21,714 nucleotides of DNA from assembly GCA_003023535.1 (NCBI GenBank), contig PXSC01000050.1:1-21714 (forward strand). The letters are read 5' to 3'. The position numbers and the translations under genes were made by a program. The stretch is from Halobacteriales archaeon QS_9_70_65. Lineage in GTDB: Archaea; Halobacteriota; Halobacteria; Halobacteriales; Haloarculaceae. The notes under the pieces are model-generated. The model ran no database searches, was not told the origin of the DNA, and saw only the letters and a list, made by a program, of their open reading frames with translations. Shown in pieces: positions 17,346 to 21,714 of the stretch. Every line of letters starts with the position of its first letter. Position 1 is the first letter of the stretch.

Positions 17346-17867
17346 CGGGGGTCGGGGGGCCCCTTCTCGTTCGCCGTGCCCGATAGCGACGAGCGACGGC
17401 GCTCGACGTCGGTGCACCTGGTGAGCCGTCCGCCGTGCTCCCTTCCGGACGGCCGTCGGCTCCCGCGCAGTAACGAGCGACGCGAGGTCCGTCGGTCGAC
17501 CGCTCGTCCGGATCGGAGTGCTGTCGTTCGGCGGCGTAACTGCCGCGGCGTCCATCGCGCTGACGACCGTCTCGACGGATTCTCTGTCGGACCGCGAGAC
17601 GTGCCGCGCCATCGAGGATCAACCGTTCGGCGCCCTCGAACGGACGGCCACAAGCCGGGAGCGTCATCGTCGGACCCGGGGGAGTCCGGATAGTCCGACC
17701 GCTCTCGAGGGGACCGCCGCGATGGTCGGGGGCCGACGCATCCGGGGCGTCGCCGGGCGACCGACGACCGGGCGGCTTCCGTCGAGGAGGTCGTCGCGAC
17801 GACGGGGGGGTCGACGACCCGGCCGGCGGGCGAACGGTTTTTGCCCACCCCCGCCGTGGCACCGGAC
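17346..17867. other. 522-base region without a supported gene
   Basis: No frame reads convincingly through. A GTG-started frame at 17518 begins with a plausible hydrophobic stretch (MLSFGGVTAAASIALTTVS) and SDRETCRAIEDQPFGALERTA, then turns into basic shadow sequence after about 17650 and runs into the next gene. It could be a gene remnant, but nothing recognisable supports it. Minus-strand frames are Arg/Pro-rich. At 17836-17844 a T-tract (ggtttttgcc) lies about 28 nt upstream of the ATG at 17868 and is the likely promoter of the PPC-domain gene. Confidence 0.5.
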
Positions 17868-18226
17868 ATGGATTATCAGCGCGTCGAGGGCGGCCGGGAG
17901 TACCTCGCCCGCCTCGAACACGGGCGGGACTGGCGCGGGCAGATCGAGGCGTTCGCCGACGCCGACACCCCGACGAGTTCGACGAGCCGCTCGAGGTGAC
18001 GGCGGCGGTCGGCAACGTCTCGCACCTCGGCGGCGAGAAACGGAGTTCCTCGGGCGAGCGGTTCGCCCACACCCACGTCACGCTCTCGCGGGCGGACGGG
18101 TCGGCCGTCGGCGGCCACCTCGAGTCGGCGACCACCTTCGCCGGCGAGCTGTACGTCCGGGAGTTCGACGCGCGCCTCGAGCGGGCCCACGACCCGGTGA
18201 CCGACCTCGAGCTCTGGCCGCTGTAG
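17868..18226 (+). pseudogene. PPC/DUF296 domain DNA-binding protein, frameshifted with internal deletion
   Basis: ATG 17868 begins MDYQRVEGGREYLARLEHGRDWRGQIEAFADAD, the usual start of PPC (DUF296) proteins, which form trimers and are linked to DNA binding in archaea and plants. After residue about 33 the frame runs to a stop at 17997-17999. The rest of the protein continues in another frame from about 17972 (DEFDEPLEVTAAVGNVSHLGGE, FAHTHVTLSRADGS, GGHLESATTFAGELYVREF, ending DLELWPL at 18226). Homologues have roughly 25-30 residues between these parts, including the AAWFTALGAV-type strand, which is absent. So the lesion is a deletion that also changes frame near 17965-17975. The stop codon directly abuts the DP2 ATG, indicating an operon with polymerase D. 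Confidence 0.8.
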
Positions 18227-21200
18227 ATGCGCGACGACGACGAACGGTACTTCGAGCGGCTCGAGTCCGGCCTCGAGGCGGCGCTGTCGGTGGCCCGCGA
18301 GGCCCGCGAGCGCGGCGGCGACCCGACCGACGACGTGGAGATTCCCATCGCCAGGGACATGGCCGACCGCGTCGAGAACATCCTCGGCATCGCCGGCGTC
18401 GCCGAGCGCGTCCGGGAGATGGAGGCCGCCCCCGACCGCTCGCGGGAGGAGGCCGCCCTGGAGCTGGCCGCGGACTTCGCCGACGGCACCGTCGGCGACT
18501 ACGACACCCGCGCCGGCAAGGTCGAGGGGGCCGTCCGGACCGCCGTCGCGCTGCTGACCGAGGGTGTCGTCGCCGCGCCGATCGAAGGCATCGACCGGGT
18601 CGAACTGCTGGAGAACGGTGACGGCACCGAGTTCGTCAACATCTACTACGCCGGGCCGGTCCGCTCGGCGGGCGGCACCGCACAGGCGCTGTCGGTGCTG
18701 GTCGCCGACTACACCCGGACGCTGGTCGGCATCGACGAGTTTCGGCCCCGCGACTCCGAGATCGAACGCTACGCCGAGGAGCTGTCGCTGTACGACGACG
18801 AGACCGGGCTCCAGTACGCGCCGAAGGACGCCGAGGCGAAGTTCATCGCCCGGAACCTGCCCATCATGCTCGACGGCGAGGCCACCGGCGACGAGGAGGT
18901 GTCGGGGGGCTCCAGGACCTCATCGACGGGGACTACGGGGACGAGGAGACGGCCGAGGACGAGGCGACCGACGACGACGCCGCGGCCCTCGAGAGCGAGG
19001 ATGCCGGTGACGACACCAGCGACGGGACGGACCCGGCGGGACCGCCCCGTCCCGACCCCTCCGAGAAGTTCCTGCGAGACCTCATCGCCGGCCGGCCGGT
19101 GTTCGGCCACCCCTCGGAGACGGGCGGCTTCCGACTCCGGTACGGCCGCGCCCGGAACCACGGCTTCGCCACCGCCGGCGTCCACCCGGCGACGATGCGT
19201 CTCGTCGACGACTTCCTGGCGGCCGGCACCCAGATCAAAACCGAGCGGCCGGGGAAGGCCGCCGGGGTCGTCCCCGTCGACTCGATCGAGGGGCCGACGG
19301 TGCGGCTCGCCAACGGCGACGTCCGCCGCGTGGACGACCCCGAGGAGGCCCTCGAGATCCGCAACGGCGTCGAAGCCATCCTCGACCTGGGCGAGTACCT
19401 CGTCAACTACGGCGAGTTCGTCGAGAACAACCACGACCTCGCGCCGGCCGCCTACGCCCCGGAGTGGTGGCGACAGGAGCTGGCGGCCGCCGGCGCCGAC
19501 ATCCAAGCGCTTTCCGACTCGCCGCGCGTCGACCTCGAACACCCGACGGCGACGCGGGCGTTGGCGTGGGCCGAGGAGTACGACGTCCCGCTGCACCCCG
19601 CATACACCTACCTGTGGCACGACCTCGACGTCGAGCGGTTCGACGCGCTGGCGACGGCCGCCAGCGAGGGACGGTGGGCGGAGGCCGATGGGGCACGCGA
19701 GGGCGACCGAAGGGAGCCCTCGGAAATGGCGAGCGGCGACGTTGGAGCCGCGAGTAGCGAGGCTGAGCGAAGCGAAGCCTCGGAAATAGCGAGCGGGGGG
19801 ACACGACCCGCGAGTAGCGAGGCCTCGAACCGAGCGAGCGGCGACGTTGGAGCCGCGAGTAGCGATGGCGACCGAAGGGAGCCCTCGGAAATGGCGAGCG
19901 GGGAGTCGGCCGACGGTCCCGCGGAGCGCACCCTCGTCCTGCCGAACACCGACCTCGTAAGGGAGGCCCTAGAGGTACTGTTGGTCGAGCACACGCAGGG
20001 CGAGGAGACCCTGACGGTGCCCGACGCGGTGCCGCTGGTGCGGTCGCTCGGCCTCACGGACGACCTGCGGAAGCCGTGGGACCTCGCGGAGCTCCCCGCC
20101 GAGGCCCGCGAGTGGGACGACGGCGACAGCGCGATTCGAGCGGTCGGGGAGGTGGCGCCGTTCGAGGTTCGCGAGCGGGCGCCGACGCGCGTCGGCTGCC
20201 GGATGGGCCGGCCGGAGAAGTCCGAGGAGCGAGAGCTGTCGCCGGCGGTGCACACGCTGTTTCCCATCGGCGAGGCCGGCGGCTCCCAGCGGGACGTCGC
20301 CGCCGCCGGCAAGCACGCCGAGTCGATGCAGGACACCCCCGGGCTCGTCGAGGTGCAGGTCGGCCGGCGCCGCTGTCCGGACTGCGGCACGAGTACCCAC
20401 CGGGCGCGGTGTCCGGACTGCGAGGCCGTCACCGGTCCCCACTACGTCTGCCGGGACTGCGACGTCGACGTCGAGCCCGACGCGTCCGGCCGGGCCGTCT
20501 GTCCCCGCTGCGACCGGGAGGCCGACGCCGTCCAGAGGAAGACCATCGACGTCAACGAGGAGTACCGCTCGGCGCTGTCGAACGTCGGTGAGCGGGAGAA
20601 TGCCTTCGACATCGTGAAGGGCGTCAAGGGGCTCACCTCGGCGGCGAAGGTGCCCGAACCCGTCGAGAAGGGCGTCCTGCGCGCCAAACACGACGTTTCG
20701 GCGTTCAAAGACGGCACCGTCCGCTACGACATGACCGACCTGCCGGTCACCGCCGTCCGGCCGCGTGAGCTGGACGTGAGCGCCGACCGGCTGCGGGCGC
20801 TCGGCTACGAGACCGACGTCCACGGCGACCCGCTCACCCACGAGGACCAGCTCGTCGAGCTGCGCGTCCAGGACATCGTACTGTCGGACGGCGCCGCCGA
20901 GCACATGCTCCGGACCGCCGACTTCGTCGACGACCTTCTGACGCAGTACTACGACATGGAACCGTTCTACGAGGTCGACGAACGGGACGACCTCGTCGGC
21001 GAACTCGTCTTCGGGATGGCGCCGCACACCTCCGCCGCGGTTATCGGCCGGGTCGTCGGCCTCGATGATCCGACGACCGACGACTTCGGGACGCTAGTAC
21101 AGGAGCTGGACGGAGGTGTATCGGTTCTTTCCATCACCGACGAAGGGAGGCCGGTCGAGCGCCGCGTCGAGGCAGTCTCGAAACACGTTGCGCCCGAACA

Positions 21201-21714
21201 TATGGTGGAGATACACACGGAGGGCGGACGTTCTCTGACGGTAACCCCCGACCACGGTATGTTGCGAGCGGACGCACGAACTGCGCCGGGGTTCGAGCGA
21301 GTTACGGCGAGCGAACTGCAGGAGGGCGATGCTATCCCGGCTCGCGACGGTTCGTCTCCGACGACGAGCAGTGGGTTCCACGTCGAGGATGTGCCGACGG
21401 ACGGCGGCGTCGCAACCGAGACAGTCGGTCGCGTCGAATATTTGGAATCTGACATTCAAAATACTTATTGCCTTACAGTAGGAGGCACTGGCACGGTTGC
21501 CGTCGAAAGCCTCTACACCGCCCAGTGCGACGGAGATGAGGACTGTGTGATGCTCCTCATGGACGGACTTATCAACTTCTCTGAAACATTCTTGCCAGAT
21601 CAGCGAGGTGGTAAAATGGACGCACCCTTGGTCATGTCCTCGCGCATCGACCCCGCGGAGATCGACGACGAGGCCCACAACATGGACATCGTCTCGGAGT
21701 ACCCGCGGGCGTTC
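18227..21714 (+). CDS. polD2: DNA polymerase D large subunit (DP2) with intein; frameshifted near 18905 and cut by the window edge
   Basis: DP2 is the catalytic subunit of archaeal replicative polymerase D. ATG 18227 starts MRDDDERYFERLESGLEAAL; the N-terminal part is normal through EFVNIYYAGPVRSAGGTAQA and FIARNLPIMLDGEATGDEEVSG (about residue 226). At about 18905 the frame changes, resuming as LQDLIDGDYGDEE, so the segment with the usual ERVDTN...RGGMCLVLAEG stretch (roughly 45 residues, from memory) is absent. The second frame is open to the edge: FLRDLIAGRPVFGHPSETGGF, LVNYGEFVENNHDL, four CxxC zinc-binding pairs (20377-20515), KGVLRAKHDVSAFKDGTVRYDMTDLPVTAVRP. An acidic low-complexity tract lies at about 18930-19050 and a hairpin-repeat insertion at 19699-19905. 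An intein fragment fills 21061-21525, followed by the C-extein CDGDEDCVMLLMDG. As written no active protein can be made. Confidence 0.9.
19699..19905. repeat. Hairpin repeat array (about 3.7 units of ~60 bp) inside DP2
   Basis: Each unit holds two stem-loops. Type B: gagggc/gccctc around an 11-base loop at 19699-19721; gaggct/agcctc around gagcgaagcga at 19759-19781; a one-mismatch version at about 19863-19885. Type C: gcggc/gccgc around gacgttgga at 19733-19751 and 19838-19856; gcggg/cccgc around a different loop at 19793-19811. Units are joined by ggaaatggcgagc and end in gcgagtagc; the third unit is shortened. Arms change in complementary fashion between copies. The encoded peptide is Ser/Ala/Glu/Arg-rich (for example REPSEMASGDVGAASS) and sits between the WHDLDVERFDAL and TLVLPNTDLV segments of DP2, so it is an insertion into the polymerase. 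Confidence 0.88.
21061..21525 (+). mobile_element. PolD large-subunit intein, N-terminal end missing
   Basis: About 155 residues between DP2 parts carry intein Hint-domain features. Block B is LTVTPDHGML with the TxxH motif (near 21238-21262). Blocks F and G are NTYCLTVGGTGTVAVESLYTAQ-like (21460-21525), and the C-extein starts with Cys (C-DGDEDC), the nucleophile of the second splicing step. The last intein residue is Gln, not the usual Asn, and the penultimate residue is Ala, not His. Inteins ending in Gln are known, including one in the homologous Pyrococcus abyssi polymerase subunit. No homing endonuclease domain is present, so it is a mini-intein. The start is abnormal: DP2 sequence GRVVG runs straight into LDDPTTDDFGTLVQELDGG, so the extein end (FTSAAVGYAHPYFHAAKRRN-type, from memory), the first Cys and block A are missing. 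Splicing would not be possible. Confidence 0.8.

Noticed and set aside
17169..17612. 147-codon minus-strand ORF starting MARHVSRSDRESVETVV
   Set aside because: The first 50 residues look possible, but the remainder is complement of the small ORF at 17181 and the composition is basic. Not supported as a gene.
19969..21027. 352-codon minus-strand frame opposite DP2
   Set aside because: Shadow; the zinc-binding pairs and polymerase motifs read on the plus strand.
1..21714. tRNA, rRNA, insertion sequence, transposase or replication origin
   Set aside because: No cloverleaf, rRNA segment, transposase motif, terminal inverted repeat of IS type or Orc1/Cdc6 gene with origin repeats was recognised by eye.

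Overview
The window is high-GC DNA from a halophilic archaeon (class Halobacteria). The evidence is acidic proteins with few Lys and many Asp/Glu, TATA boxes about 25-28 nt upstream of start codons (leaderless transcripts), and archaeal or haloarchaeal families: Hel308, KEOPS Cgi121, DNA polymerase D, a haloarchaeal-type signal peptidase and DUF5789. I cannot place the genus.

Layout. 1-4272 (-): 5'-complete but 3'-truncated gene for a very acidic secreted or surface protein (signal/TM segment, FG-GAP propeller, two Ig/PKD-like domains, 24 thrombospondin-3-like Ca-binding repeats, CARDB-like domain). 4273-4855: gene-free upstream region with an AT-rich promoter and a cluster of small perfect hairpins. 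4856-5778 (-): remains of a ferredoxin and a SAM methyltransferase, both broken. 5858-6586 (+): DUF547 protein. 6592-7245 (-): a second, intact methyltransferase. 7289-10318 (-): 1009-residue soluble sensor histidine kinase (REC-PAS-PAS-PAS-GAF-HisKA-HATPase). 10423-13118 (+): Hel308 helicase with Cgi121 overlapping by one base. 13274-13900 (+): DUF5789 protein. 13931-14393: two small tentative ORFs. 14526-14840 (+): AbrB-like protein, convergent with signal peptidase I (15635-14847, -). 15714 to the right edge (+): polymerase D small subunit DP1, a small ORF fused to its end, a PPC/DUF296 gene and polymerase D large subunit DP2 with an intein.

Two themes run through the window. First, arrays of short hairpins occur in three places: upstream of the surface-protein gene, inside the histidine kinase between its N and G1 boxes, and inside DP2. 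In the two coding arrays, loops are conserved while the arms change together and remain complementary. Reading frame survives even though hairpin spacing is not always a multiple of three. This is the most unusual signal in the window and looks like selection or mutation at the DNA/RNA level.

Second, at least seven otherwise well-conserved genes lack short conserved segments or are frameshifted (ferredoxin, methyltransferase, Cgi121, DP1 C-terminus, PPC protein, DP2 core, DP2-intein N-terminal junction). Because polymerase D is normally essential in these organisms, assembly or consensus error is the first explanation to exclude. If the lesions are real, the replicative polymerase as encoded here would be defective.
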